Shown here piece after piece: positions 25,150-38,096 of a stretch of DNA of 64,000 nucleotides. The position numbers and the translations under genes are program-made. The number at the start of each line of letters is the position of its first letter. Position 1 is the first letter of the stretch. Source of the DNA: Brugia malayi (Eukaryota; Nematoda; Chromadorea; Rhabditida; Onchocercidae); NCBI RefSeq assembly GCF_000002995.4, contig NW_025062478.1:3510001-3574000 (forward strand). The letters run 5' to 3'. The notes under the pieces are model-generated. The model ran no database searches. It was not told the origin of the DNA and saw nothing but the letters and a program-made list of their open reading frames with translations.

Positions 25150-27326
25150 TCTTTGTGAAATCTAAACCAAATCTTTATCAGTGTATTGAGCCTAATCCTA
25201 AATGTATAATTCCCAAAAGGTTAAGGCTTTTTATAGCAAAAGTCATCGACCCTATCCTATTAAATTTTCCATTCATTTAAATTCTTTCACACTGCTCAAT
25301 AAATGGAGCATTAATAATATTTGGCAAATCTTTTTACATCCCTATGAAAGATTATTTTATTCATTCATTTTAGGCTTATAATTTAATAAATTTTATATTA
25401 TTTAAAAAAAAAATAAATAAATAAGCAAATTTATAAAAAAATAAAAAATTTATATATGACAAAAACAATTTTTAGAGCGAGAAAAAATGAAAAACGCCGA
25501 ACAATTTCATTTTTTTTTTCTTTTTTTAATTTGTAAGTATTATTTGTTTGATAAAACAGTGATAAACAAATATTTGTTCAGAATTTGCTAAAATGATAAT
25601 AAATGATTTGCTATCATTGATATTATTTGATAAAATGTTCTTTAGCAATAGCAATAATTTTTTAACTTATCATTGGATGATTACTTCATTTGTTATACTT
25701 TATTATATGTGATATAATTAAGTTATTCATTACTGTTCAAGTATAATGGTAAAAATTTGAATTGTTTTAACATTATTTTATTGATATCTTTTCGTTCTCT
25801 ATTAATGACATTGATAATGAGTGATAATGAAGTGATAATGATAATAATGGTAATGATAATGAATAATAGTGAAGTGATAACGATAATAATGATAATGATA
25901 ATAACAAATGATAAACAAATAGGAATAATTGTTATAACCGTGAATAATTATCCAAATATGAACACATGCTAATCTTCGCCTCTTTTCCTATTCTTTAAAC
26001 AACAGAATTCTATAAATTAATTAAATATACATAAATAGAAATATTATATTTGAAATTAAAAAGAAAATTTTTATTTTTATGAATTAAGATAAAATTATTG
26101 ATTATTTTTATTGAATTCTAATATAAGCTTATAACTATCACAATGATACGATTATCTACTACAATCCTTGCTAATATCACCAAATTTAATCATTTATCAA
26201 CAAAAAAAAGAAATTTAAATTCTTTTCAATTTCAAATAATTAAACTTATAAGCTTAAATTAACAATGTTCCCTCTCTCTCTTTTTTTTTTAAAAAAGAGA
26301 TTATACTTTGATCTTTTCTTGAAACAAAAATTTTCTCATTTTTCCTTGTCTCTTTCTTCTACTCTAAGATTAAATTATGCTCGCATGTGCTTGTTCAGGC
26401 CAAAATAATTCTAACAAAAAATTGGCCAAGATTTGGTAACAATTTACAAATTGCTTGGCTAATTTTGTCACTTAAGCTATGTATTTTTTGCATCTTTCAT
26501 AGCTTTCTAATATAAAAATTGGTGAAATTATTTTAATTTAAAAAAAATTGAAATTCAAACTACAATTAAGCTTTTTTTCATATTTTTTTTCCTTACACTT
26601 AAAAATATCAAATTAAAACCATTATTACAACTTAAAATTATCAGTTATTCATTTTTATAAACTATAAAATATATCATTTCACATAATATTAATTTCTGAT
26701 ATTATTAAAAAAAAAAAAACAAATAAATAAACAAATATTATTAGGAAATATTGTCATTTTATTTATTTCATTTTTTTTTTTTTTTTTTTTGTTAAAAAAT
26801 TACTTTTGCAAGTTTTTACTTATTTTTGCATTCTTTCTTCTCTCCATCCTATCATTTCCTTTTTTGAAAAGAAAAGAAACTAATACTTATAATTTTCCAT
26901 TTGCTATCAATCAAATTTGAAATTAATTGAGTTATTAGATTTTTAAATTTTATTTTGATTGTTATTGATAATTAATAATAAAAGGATAAAAATGCATTTT
27001 TCTCTTTTCGCATTTCGTTTCATCTTGTCACCTCTTGTCACCTTCCATGTCATCTCTGTGTCTCTTGTCATAAAATTTCATGAAATATGAAAGCACTATC
27101 GAATAATTACGTAGAATAATCCATTTTGACAAGGGAAAGGCAGCGCTATTTTAAACGAATTTTTTAATTTTAAATTTGATTAGGCAAAATAATTCATTTT
27201 CTTTTTCAAATTAAACATAAAATTGTAAAATTTTTGGAATAATGCTGGAATGCTTAAATTTTTTCTTTCGATGATTTGATGAAAAATTTTCTTTCGATTA
27301 TTATTATTTATGTTATCATTATTATC

Positions 27327-27329
<3 letters not shown>

Positions 27330-27361
<32 letters not shown>
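27330..27361. repeat. (ATT)n microsatellite
   Basis: About ten ATT units within a longer ATT/ATC-rich stretch (about 27300-27450). The open frames here are repeat artefacts. Confidence 0.9.
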
Positions 27362-27362
<1 letters not shown>

Positions 27363-27538
27363 CATTACCATTTGTATTCCTATTACTACTATCATAATTA
27401 TTTATATCATTATTATTATTCAATTATTACTAATGTTGTTATTATTATTATGAAAAAAAAATACTTCGAATATGAATAACTAAAATAACATTTCAGATAA
27501 TAATGAATTATTGGAAAAAAAATTTTTTTTTTTTCTAG

Positions 27539-27731
27539 AAAACAAATATGGAAAAACGAAGGTTATTTTAAATTACTGAAAAAGACAGAAGCAGATGATA
27601 ATGAATACACCTTTATATATATCATTAATGTCAAATCATACGATTGGATGAATTTTGATCGAGCAGAAAATTTGGATTTCAATTATAAAATGAAACATCG
27701 AAAAAAAAATTCTCAATCCCAATTACAATAA
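27539..27731 (+). CDS. Candidate orphan terminal exon, unknown protein
   Basis: A good acceptor (a T run then CTAG, ending 27538) is followed by 63 open codons in the frame starting 27540, to TAA 27729-27731. The peptide begins KQIWKNEGYFKLLKKTEADD and continues with NEYTFIYIINVKSYDWM and FDRAENLDF before a basic tail. The composition is protein-like, unlike the repeat-driven frames nearby. There is no ATG, so upstream exons would be needed; the signal-peptide frame at 24203 is a possible but unproven partner. No family is recognised. Confidence 0.3.
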
Positions 27732-28083
27732 AAAAAAATTTTTGAATGAAAAAAAGAAAATTGTATATAAAAATTCGATTATTATAAGTGAACATAGATT
27801 GAAAACGATTGTATGAAATTATATTCATAAAATTTCCTCCAATTAAAATTAGACAATCTTGAACGGTAATTGTATTAGTATTATTGAAATATTTTATTTC
27901 GAGAAGAAAAAAATGATAAAAATATTGTGAATCAATATTTTTTATTTTTGTTTTATTTTTATCTTTTCACTTCTTTTTTTTTTAAAGAATCGTTTTCTTT
28001 TTTTATGAAAATTGTGAACAATTTTACGTCTTTTCCTTTAGGGAAATGAACAGCGTTTTTGAAAACTTTTTTTTTTTTTCGTA

Positions 28084-28116
<33 letters not shown>

Positions 28117-28200
28117 GTAAAATTTTTACTCGTTTCAATCCAATTTAAATTCCCTGCAGATTAATCACTCATATGGCGTCTGAATTCCTGATGCCCTTGA

Positions 28201-28224
28201 AGAAAGAGAGAGAGAGAGAGAGAT
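28201..28224. repeat. (GA)n tract
   Basis: Short AGAGAG microsatellite in the gene-poor region. Confidence 0.85.
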
Positions 28225-28397
28225 AGGTTCCGTTACTACTATATCATTTCATTTTAATTTTACTCCCTAGTGTTAAATTTCATTTTTTCTTCTTTTTTCT
28301 AACTTCATTAACTCATCCATTTCATTTTATATCTTCGCTTTATTTTTTTTGTTATTGCTATTAGTATCAGATGGCGATCAAAATACAATTCAATACT

Positions 28398-28631
28398 CCT
28401 ATTATTATTATTTTTTATCATCTTTATTATTATTTGTTTATTATTATTATTATTATTATTTATTGTGTATTATTATTGTTATTATTACTATTATTATTTA
28501 TTATTATTTTTTATTATTTTATTATTATTTTTTATTATTATTATTATTATTATTTATTGTGTATTATTATTGTTATTATTACTATTATTATTTTTTATTG
28601 TTTATTAATAATAATAATAATAATAATAATT
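28398..28631. repeat. ATT-rich array with a 94-bp direct repeat and a TAA inverted end
   Basis: Dominated by TTA/ATT units. A segment containing TATTGTGTATTATTATTGTT occurs twice, near 28461 and 28555 (period 94). The array ends with (AAT)n, complementary to the preceding (ATT)n, so it can fold on itself. Confidence 0.85.
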
Positions 28632-28810
28632 TGTAAATCTAGCTTACATTGATATCAATAACTAAATTCTTGCATTTTCCCGCAGGGTATCTCATTCTAT
28701 TACTATTTCTTTCCCAATCATTAACCTTATAAATTTGTTGACCATTTCATCTTTTATCCATAAACAATCCTTTGTCTTTCATTCTATTTACATTTAATTT
28801 CTTTCTTTTC

Positions 28811-28863
28811 AACTCTCTCTCTCTCTCTCCCCCTTTCTTTTCCCCTCCCACTCTCTCTCTCTC
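28811..28863. repeat. (CT)n-rich tract
   Basis: Two CT-repeat blocks separated by C- and T-rich sequence. Confidence 0.85.
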
Positions 28864-29192
28864 TTTCTTTCTTATAAAGATTCTTTTCAATGACAATCAC
28901 AAATATGTCATCATAATTTACTATTCTTTCAACTGCTTCCTTTTCGCCTTTTGCAAATGGTACGTAAAATTTTGGTGAAAAAGGAGAAATTAATGTTATT
29001 GAAATTGACCAAAATAATTTTGTCATTTGACAACAGATAGAATTGTAACATTTTGGTGACAATTACAAATTCAATTTTATTCTATTCTGTTCAAAAGGAT
29101 ATTCTTCTATTCATTTACTCTTATTTTCCTATCTACTACCACCTATTCCATATTTTCTCGATGAGTTATGATTATTGATGTATTGGTTGATT

Positions 29193-29220
29193 GCAGTTCA
29201 GTTCAGTTCAGTTCAGTTCA
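29193..29220. repeat. (CAGTT)n pentanucleotide repeat
   Basis: Five CAGTT units in a row, followed 25 bases later by a long pyrimidine tract (29245-29308). Confidence 0.9.
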
Positions 29221-29244
29221 ATCAATTTGTACATTCCTTTCCTG

Positions 29245-29308
29245 TTCTCTCTCTCCCTCTCTCTTTCGCTCTCTCTTTCTCTTTCTCTTTCTCTCTCTCC
29301 CTCTCTTC
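29245..29308. repeat. (CT)n-rich tract
   Basis: Pyrimidine-rich stretch of CT and TTTCTC units with a single G. Confidence 0.85.
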
Positions 29309-30695
29309 CACTTCTATCATTTAGCTTTTTGCACTTTTCTTCCTTCTAAAATTTTTTAACAAATTTTTCATTAATTTAATTTTTTTTAACTTCTCAATCA
29401 GTCAATTAATCGGTAATAACACTTGGTTTTACTGTATTTTATTTATTAATTTTTTGTTGTTCATTCAGATATGAAACAATGTTATTAATTAATTTATTTT
29501 AATTTTAATTATTTTTAATTATTATGTTTCATTCTTGTAAGTTACATTCAACCAATTACAACTGATATTAATTAATTTTGTTTTGGTTTAATTCAAATTA
29601 CTTTTAAATATTAATTTTGTTTCATTCATGCATTAGTATTAAATATAATTGTAACATTTTAATCCATTAAGAAAATTTTATCAATTAACTTCTGGTAAGC
29701 AAATTAATTTTCATTTAAAATAGTACTAAGTTCATTTAAATTTCTCAATTAATAATTAATTTATTATAATTCATTTAAAAATAGTATATTATTTTGATCG
29801 ATTCAAATTTATTTTCATTTAATTTAATTTATTTCAAATTATTCAAATAAATCATTTTTTTTCAAGCTCAATTCATATTTTAAAACAGCAAAAAAAAGAA
29901 AATTATTTGCTTTTTAGAAAAAAAAAAAATTGTAAAATTATAACTAAAATATTTTTAATTAATTGTTTTCAACAAGTCATTTAATCAGGAATTCATTTTA
30001 TTCCATCATAAAAAATGAATACATTTTTTTTTAAAAATTGTATACTGCTAGCACATGTCACATTGATTAATTAATATTTACTAATTAATTAACTAATTAA
30101 TCATGTCATCCCTTCTTAATTCATTCATTCACTCATTTTGTGATTAAAATTAAATAATTTGGGACAAATCAATCTAATTAGTATTATTTAGTGTAATGTG
30201 CCGTTCCACTGAAAAGGTCAGTTTTATTTAAAATGAACAAATGGAATGAAAAGATACTGAAATTATATATATAAATAAATAAATAAATAAAATATAAAGG
30301 GAAAATAAAATAAAATAATTACAATATTAAAAATTTATACAATAAATATATAAAATTAATAAAGAATATATAATGAAATTAATGCATAATATATGAAATT
30401 AATAGATTAATATATGATATTTTTGTATGAATTTTCGGTAGCAAATAAAAATTTTGTATGAAAATTTTTAAAGAAATTTATATATGAATTTAGTAATTTT
30501 AAATGTCTAATTTTTTTTTCAAATTTCTCTTTTTTTCTACATTTCAACAAATTTAAATATTATGTAAATTGTTAGACTAATTAATTAGTTGAAATCAATG
30601 ATGTTTGTTTTGATGTAATTAATTCATTTACATTAATTTCATTTTATTTTCATTCAAATTTTTTTGCTTAATTACTAAGTTTCTTTTATTTTTAA

Positions 30696-30702
<7 letters not shown>

Positions 30703-30736
<34 letters not shown>
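30703..30736. repeat. Poly-T run of about 34 bases
   Basis: Longest homopolymer seen in the window. Its exact length may be affected by sequencing or assembly error. Confidence 0.9.
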
Positions 30737-30739
<3 letters not shown>

Positions 30740-31965
30740 CTTCATCAATCGTACGTGTAACATTTGCAGAAATTTTACGTATTTGGCGTTAGATAGATAT
30801 TATATTTCTTTTCAATATAACAAATACTGCAATTATTATCAATAAAATTGCAAAAATTATCAATAAAATTACCATTAAATGTTAATACTAAAATTTTATT
30901 TTCTAAATTATTATGAATTTTGAATATTAATTATAATTAAAATTTATTATTATTATTTGTGGTGCTGAAAAAAAAAAAAAAAGAAAAAAAGAAGTTATAA
31001 TCATATTGTCACTAATTGTCCAGAAATTTTCGTTTTAATTTCATTTATTTTAATAGTTTCACTAATAAATTTCATTGATTTAATTTTTTTTTTTTTTCAA
31101 TTTATTTCGTTTTTTTTTTCTTTTTTTATTGCATTAATAAAGTTTTATGTTTATTAAAATTTTTGTGAAACAAAAAAGGAAAAAAAAAAATTGTCGTTCA
31201 ATTTGTTTAGAAAAATTACAAATGGATTTTTAAAATCATTTAATCGATGCTAATTATATTAAATGTTTTGTAAATTAAAATATGTGAATTTAATATTGTT
31301 ATAACACATAAATTATAATTTTTGCTAATTTTTTTATAATACAAAATCAGTAATTTGATTGATTATATAGCTTATAATAAAAGTACAGCGAAATTATTTT
31401 TAGTATTTAATTATTCATCCATTCATCCATTCCTAAATTTAATTCAATTATTCATTTTAAATAGTTTAATTAAGTTGTAACTTGTCATTTGCTATTTTTT
31501 TTTTAACTTTTTAACTATTTTTGATCGTTTTTTTTCTTTTGAATTGCCATTTTGAAATTTTAAAATTTCATAAAGCAAAAATATGAATGTTTGAAGTTTA
31601 TATGAAAATTTGATTAACTATTAGGTGAAAATTTAATTAACTATTGTAGTATTTTTACGTAAAAAAAAGATGAAAGGATGGTATGTTTCATTTAAAAAAT
31701 TTTAGTAATTCGTAAGGAAAACAAAAACAAAAAAAATTCTTTTGAATTTTTTGAAAAAAATAATTTTATAAAGTTTATTAAAATATAAAATGATGAATAA
31801 TTATGTGCTGATTCTTTAAAAATCATTTAAAGTGGAAAAAAAAATGAATTTTTTAATCTAAACAATATATTTTGTCCATTTTACGTCTTTTTTTTTAAAC
31901 ATTTTAACTTCAAAATTATGTTATTTATATTTTGCAGCGAATATTTTTGTTTCCTTATTATTTCG

Positions 31966-32020
31966 CGTATGTTTCACGTATATTTTACGTTTATTTCACG
32001 TGTATTTCACGTGTATTTCT
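31966..32020. repeat. Short tandem repeat with CACGTG boxes
   Basis: Degenerate units of about 11-12 bases (TATTTCACGTG type) in four to five copies. Two are perfect CACGTG palindromes at 31997-32002 and 32008-32013. Confidence 0.7.
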
Positions 32021-32822
32021 ACTTTTCTTCTTTAATATTAAGCAAAATAATACAGTGTATTTTTACAATTATTTTTATATCATTAATTATCAATTTCACG
32101 TAATAAACAAAGTATTTAGTAAACTTATACATCAGTAATGATCATAATAATTTAAAACTTTATTTTGAATTATTTTAATTATATATTATAAATTTCAATT
32201 TAAATTTTAAAAAAATTTAAAATTAAAATAATAGCAATAATAAAAATTTAAAATTTTCATGCCATTGGTATTATTAATTAGTATTAATTAAGATTAATCA
32301 TTGCTTCTTACATTTTCCTTTCTTATTATTCTATTAATTTACAAATTAATTTAATATTAATGAAATTTTTAACAAACTGCAATTTATTTAATAATAAAAG
32401 CATATATCACAAAAATTTTACACTGATTTTCTTCCTTTCATTTATTTTAAATTATTCTAGAAGCATTTCATGAACGATTAATTTATTATTTTATTTCAAC
32501 ATTATGAATTTTTTTTTTTTTGTTTTTTGCTATCTCTAAGAAATAATTGGAACAAATTTAATTCCTTTTATTTAAATAATTTTTATTTTACATTTAATTT
32601 TAGCAAAAATATTAGTTAAAATTTTTTTCATTTTTATTTTTGTGCAAATTAATTTATCACACAATTAGTTTTAGGTAAATTATTTTATAATATTATTTGT
32701 TTTGAAAATTTTTGAATTAAATTCAGTCGAAATCACTTCGATTCGTCAAATTTTATAATATTTAAAAAAAAAAAAAAATCAAAATTCATACACTTATTTG
32801 AATTTACTACACAATTATGTAT

Positions 32823-32860
32823 GAGAGAGAGGGAGAGGGAGGGAGAGAGAGAGACAGAGA
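32823..32860. repeat. (GA)n-rich tract
   Basis: GAGAGA/GGGAGA purine tract. Confidence 0.85.
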
Positions 32861-35546
32861 TTTTGATTGCATGCATTAAAATTTATGTCATTTTGGATTT
32901 TAATAAAATGGTAGCAGGTATGTTACAATTAACATTACCTTATCTTAGTTATACGATTTGATTACTTCAGTAATTATTTTACTTTTGATTACCTTTAGAA
33001 AGATTACCTTAGTTATACTATTTGTTCACTCATAGTTTTTCCCTTTTTTTTTTTCAGAGAAATTGAATTTAAAAAAAAAAAAAGAAAAGAAACTAAATTC
33101 AAATGATAAACCTATTATAGAGATTACTAAAGCTGCATGCTTTTTAAATCGTCTTTTTTTTTTTTGGAGGGGAAATTAAATTTTTCAGAAATAAAATTGA
33201 ATTTAAAAATCAAAGACATGTAGAGTTGTATATTTTTTAACTTATCTTTTTTTCGGAGAAATTAGATTTAAAAAAAAAAAAAAAAAAGAATGAAAAAATG
33301 AAATTAAATTGAAAAATAAGCTCGAGTAAAGTGAATTTTTGCTTCATGCATTTTAACTTATCATGCAAATTACATAAGTTAATTCTTTTTTCGTTTTCTG
33401 CTCATTTTTTTTTTTTTTTTTTACAAATTTATTCTTACATTTCATAGCAAATTATTTCAAAAAAAAATTTTCAAAACTAAAATAATAAAGAATGACATTT
33501 ATTTTAATTTGAATATGACAGAGTTTGAATATAAATAGTATTCTATGATGAAGTATTATTGAGTGTTATTCTCAATTAACTAATTTTTTCCCGTTTTATT
33601 AATATAAATTAGTTAAAATTCTTACGTAAACATAAAATTTGAATTAATCTTACGTGAACGTACGTATAAAACTAATATTTTCATCTTTCAAAAAAGAATC
33701 AATAACAATTTTTGTTTAGAAAAAATTGTAAAAAAAATTATTTGTTATTTAAACCGATATATTTTTATAGTTGCAAATTAAAAAAAAAAAATGATCATTG
33801 AATAAAGTATTATTACCTATTATTACTTATAGTGTTATTACTATTACTTATTAAGCATTTAGATGAATGTTAGAGTGGCACCTTAGTTAGCTAATAATAT
33901 AATTTTACTTTTTGTCAAAAAAAAAAAAATGAAAATAAAAAGAATATATAAATATAAATAAATAAATAATATATAAAAGGAATAAAAAAAATTTATACAC
34001 AAAAAAAATAAAAAATATAAACATATATCATCCACGTAAACTTAGTTAAGTTATTACCACTTCTAATTTTCACTTTTCATTTCCAATTATCATTTCTAAT
34101 TATCATTTTTAACCTAATGTTTATAAATTGAAACAAACAATTTCCAAACAGCATATGACAATTTTATTACATTAAATTAACACATTTTCTAATCTTTTAA
34201 GCTAACTAGCTTACACTGGTTAAATTAAACTTGAATTGTGCAATAATTTAAATTTTCCTTTGCAAGTTTTAATTCTAGCTAGAGTATTTCTCGAAACGAT
34301 TGAATTTTAAGTGTAATTTCTTATTGAAAAATTTTTTACCACTGTGCATTATTATTATTTGAAATAATTAATTTATATATAATCTTTTGTTTTCTAGAAA
34401 TTTTAATTTTATGTTCTTAGAGTTATATTCATGAAAAAGATTTATTCTAATTTAAATAGTGCTTAAAATTGACTATTTCATTTTGAATAATTTACTCATT
34501 TCTAGTTAATAATGATTGATGAATGAATGAATGATTCATCCGGTTGGTTATATTAAGTAAATTTTATTTTATGAATGGGAATAAATTTTGATGAAAACAT
34601 TGATAACTCAATATGAGAACAGGATCGGATTAAGGAACATTCCGGTTTTAAGAATTAATCGTTTACACCTTTTTAAAGATTTACATATGATGTTTTTTTT
34701 TTTTTTGAAAAAAGAGGTAAATAAAAATTTTAAACTAATCTTTTGGTTTGAATTTAATTTCTAACTTGTTTTTTTTTTCCTTTTAATCAAAAAATAAATA
34801 AATAGATAAATAAAACTGTATTAGTGAAAGGGAATAAAATTGAAATGTAAAAATTGACAACAAATAAACAAATAAAAAGATGCAATAAAGAGAAAAAGCA
34901 TTAAAAAAAGAAAAAAGAGAAAAAAAAAAAAAACGGATGAGTAAATTGATGTGAAATATTTCTATTATAAAGAATTAAATGTGAATAAAACTAGTATAGT
35001 TAAATTTAAATTTAAATCTGATAAGGCAGGATTCTATTTTATTTGGGATTATTCAATTTTATGCAATTACCAACCCAAATCATTAAATTGTATGTCAAAA
35101 TAAAAATAAAACTAGTATAGCTAAGTCTGAGTTTAAATCTATAACATTTGAATTATTTAATTTTAAATCAAATCAAACAATTGCAAATAACAAATTAATA
35201 TATATTTATTTCACTATTCACTTCAATATATAGCAAAATACGTAAATAAATAAATAAATATATTTTAATTTCAATAACTTATGTGAAATAATATTTGATT
35301 ATTTTTCTATTAAATATTTGCAAAAAAAAAAATGGAAATAAAATTTAAAGACTGCATTTTATTATTTATGATAAATAAAAAAATGAAAAATTAAAATTTA
35401 TGCAATAACTGAAATAATTAAAATTTCATTTTCCTCTTATTCTTATTTTTAAAGAAGACAAAAATACTTAAAACAAAGAAAGTTAATATTTTAACAAAAT
35501 TTTCAATTTTCAAAACTTGAAATGCAATGAAAACAACAAAATATGT

Positions 35547-35567
35547 GGGAGAGAGAGAGAGAGGGAG
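35547..35567. repeat. (GA)n tract
   Basis: Purine microsatellite, the first of two GA tracts about 150 bases apart. Confidence 0.85.
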
Positions 35568-35705
35568 GAAAAGAAAGGGTGGAAAAGTCGTAAGTTTTAC
35601 TTTTATTGCATTTTGTAATTTTTCGTTTCTTAATGCGTTTTATTTGCATTTTTCATTTTACTTCTTTTTCCTTTCTTTTTTGATTTTTAACAAAATTGTT
35701 ACAAA

Positions 35706-35761
35706 AAGAGAGAGAGAAAGAGAGAGAGAAAGCAAGAGAGAGAGAGAGAGAGAGAGGGAGA
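35706..35761. repeat. (GA)n tract
   Basis: About 55 bases of GA repeat with AAA and GCAA interruptions. The arginine/glutamate-rich open frame here is an artefact of it. Confidence 0.9.
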
Positions 35762-36530
35762 ACTGTTTTGCACTTTATTCTACACTCAAATGAAAGCAAC
35801 AAGTAACAATAAATACTAAACAATCAATTAAAAAAATCATTTTCATCTATTTCAAAAATAATTAATAATAATGAATAATAACAATATATGTTAATAATTA
35901 TAAGAGATAATGAAAATGGAAAATAGTAGTGCAATGATAATGATGAATGATTATTACTGTGATAACAATAAATGACCAATATGATGATCGAGATATACGA
36001 TATGTTTGATTATGATGACAATATATTATAGTTATGATGATAATTACAGCTGTTGTTATAGTGCTATCATAGCAATTATGATGATAAATGTAACCACGAT
36101 AAATATTATAATGATAGCAAATTTGTAAGCGATAATGATAATGATAATTATAATGAATGAATAATGATGATTCCGTAGTAGCATTTCATTTTTTCTTTCC
36201 TCTTTGCCTAAGTTATCAAATTCACTAAAACCAAACTTTTTTTTTTTCTCAACTAAATTATTAAACTTTCTACTACTAACTACTACTACTACTACTATTT
36301 CTAGGTCTATTATAATGGCTAATAAGATTTGATTAATTGAATAAAAAATAACTAGAAGCAATGACATTATCGCTTTGTCCAATCTTTTATCTAAAATTTG
36401 AAATGAAAGAGAATGACAAAAGAAGAGAATAGAAGAGAGAAAAATAACAAAAATTAATTTGAGATGAATAGATAGATAGATAAAGAGAAATTTTGGTAAA
36501 ATGAAAATCCATCAATACGAATGAATCCCT

Positions 36531-36592
36531 CAAACCTCCTCTCCCTCTTCCTCATCTGGGACAGATATGAAATGCAATTGAGGGAGGGTTTG
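36531..36592. other. Imperfect hairpin in a GC-richer island
   Basis: CAAACC (36531-36536) plus CTCCCTC (36541-36547) pair with GAGGGAGGGTTTG (36580-36592): 13 base pairs with a four-base bulge. Near the tip, CATCT can pair with AGATATG around a GGGAC loop. Flanking CGAAT and ATTCG extend the fold. It could be a small structured RNA or a regulatory element; transcription is unknown. Confidence 0.35.
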
Positions 36593-36880
36593 TATTCGAA
36601 GAGATGAGACACTACGACACACAATTGCAATCGATTTAAAAATGCTAACTCTGATGTATGCTTCCTTAGTTTACTACTACGACTACTATAAATTAAATAC
36701 CATTTTTGCTACTATTACTATTATTATTATTATTATTCTTGTTATTACTACTGCTGTTGAAATAATAATTATTACTATTATAATAATAACTATAATAAAT
36801 TTTATTCTTTTATTGCTATTATTAACTTACTTTTCTCTTTTTTTTTTTTTGTTTCAAATTGATTGAAGAAAAAAGAAAGA

Positions 36881-36917
<37 letters not shown>
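36881..36917. repeat. (GA)n tract
   Basis: About 17 GA units. Confidence 0.9.
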
Positions 36918-36920
<3 letters not shown>

Positions 36921-38010
36921 CCACTTCAAGCATTAGCATTTTTCCATATTTCCATCACACTCATTTCTTTTTAGTCAATCCATTTACAAATGCTTCTTGC
37001 TTCATTATAATTTTGTTGTTTCATCTTATTACTAATCATCTTTGATCATTTTTATTCCTATTCTATTCCGTTTTATTTTATTGTATTCGATTCTTTTTTA
37101 TTCATGTTTCATATTTAATGTTAAGCTTTTGTTATTTTTTTTTGGCTAATTTTTGATAGGGAAGTTTTCGTATTTATATTCATTCACTCATTTACTGTTT
37201 TTTTTTTTTTTTTTCGAATGCATTTAAGTATGATTTAAAATATGTTTAAATCTTATTCACCTGTATTTGAACTATTAATTATTTACTTACTTAACTACTT
37301 TCCTTTTCTCTCCTTTTTCTCTTTTTTTTTTTTTTTTTTTGAATCACTTTTTATGTTTTAATTAAAAGTGAACAGTTTTACCCATTCAAATATAATCTTA
37401 ACTTAGTGGTATATTTATTTACTAAAATACATATTACTTTGTTAACTTGTCATTACTAGTTAATCTACAAAAAAAAAAAAGTTTCTTTTCTTGATAAAAC
37501 ATATATTAGTTAGCTAAAAAGCATATATAATAAATTTAAATACCCAACATATATTTTTAATAAAATGAAAATTTGCATATCAAATAAATAATTTGCTTAA
37601 ATTTGATGCAATGATGAAAAAAAAAAAAAAAAAAACGGGAAATTTTATTTCTATAAAAATGTAATAATTCATAATAATCCAAGAAAAAGAAGAAAAGATT
37701 TAAAAATTCAAAACTTTTTATCATTTTTGCTTTATTTCATTTTTAAAGCGTTTTTTTCCTTTTTCAAAAAAATAAAAAAATAAAAAAATTTTTTTTCACT
37801 TTTTCAAAATACAATAAAAAATTTTGATTAAAAATGCAACTAATACTAAAAATTCCATCTATTTCTTTTCCTTTCTTTTTTTCACTTTTTTTTTAATGAA
37901 CGAAAAGAATGGTTTAGAAGAAAGAAAAAAAAAAAAAAAAAAAACTTTTATTGCCTGTAGCTTTTACAAGTTTTCGGGGGATATAATTACCGTTAGATAG
38001 AACTGATCTG

Positions 38011-38096
38011 CATGTGTGTATGTGTGTGTGCATGTGTATGTGTATTTGTGTGTGTGTATGTGTGTGTGTGTGTGTGTAATGTGTATGTGTATGTGA
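38011..38096. repeat. (GT)n-type microsatellite
   Basis: Compound GT/ATGT repeat of about 85 bases, the only GT array in the window. Confidence 0.9.

Noticed and set aside
25757..25972. 71-codon Met/Ile-rich frame
   Set aside because: Arises from GATAATGAT repeats; no protein-like composition.
26370..26510. Possible exon after TTGTTCAG near 26398, reading AKIILTKNWPRFG
   Set aside because: Short, no partner exon, hydrophobic ending; indistinguishable from chance.
28349..28652. Two overlapping 93-95 codon frames rich in Tyr, Ile and Leu
   Set aside because: They are translations of (TTA/ATT)n repeats.
35527..35793. 88-codon frame rich in Arg and Glu
   Set aside because: Produced by GA repeats; no splice or homology support.
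36056..36382. 108-codon minus-strand Ile/Val-rich frame
   Set aside because: Built on ATG/TAA-type simple repeats and poly-A; no recognisable domain or splice context.
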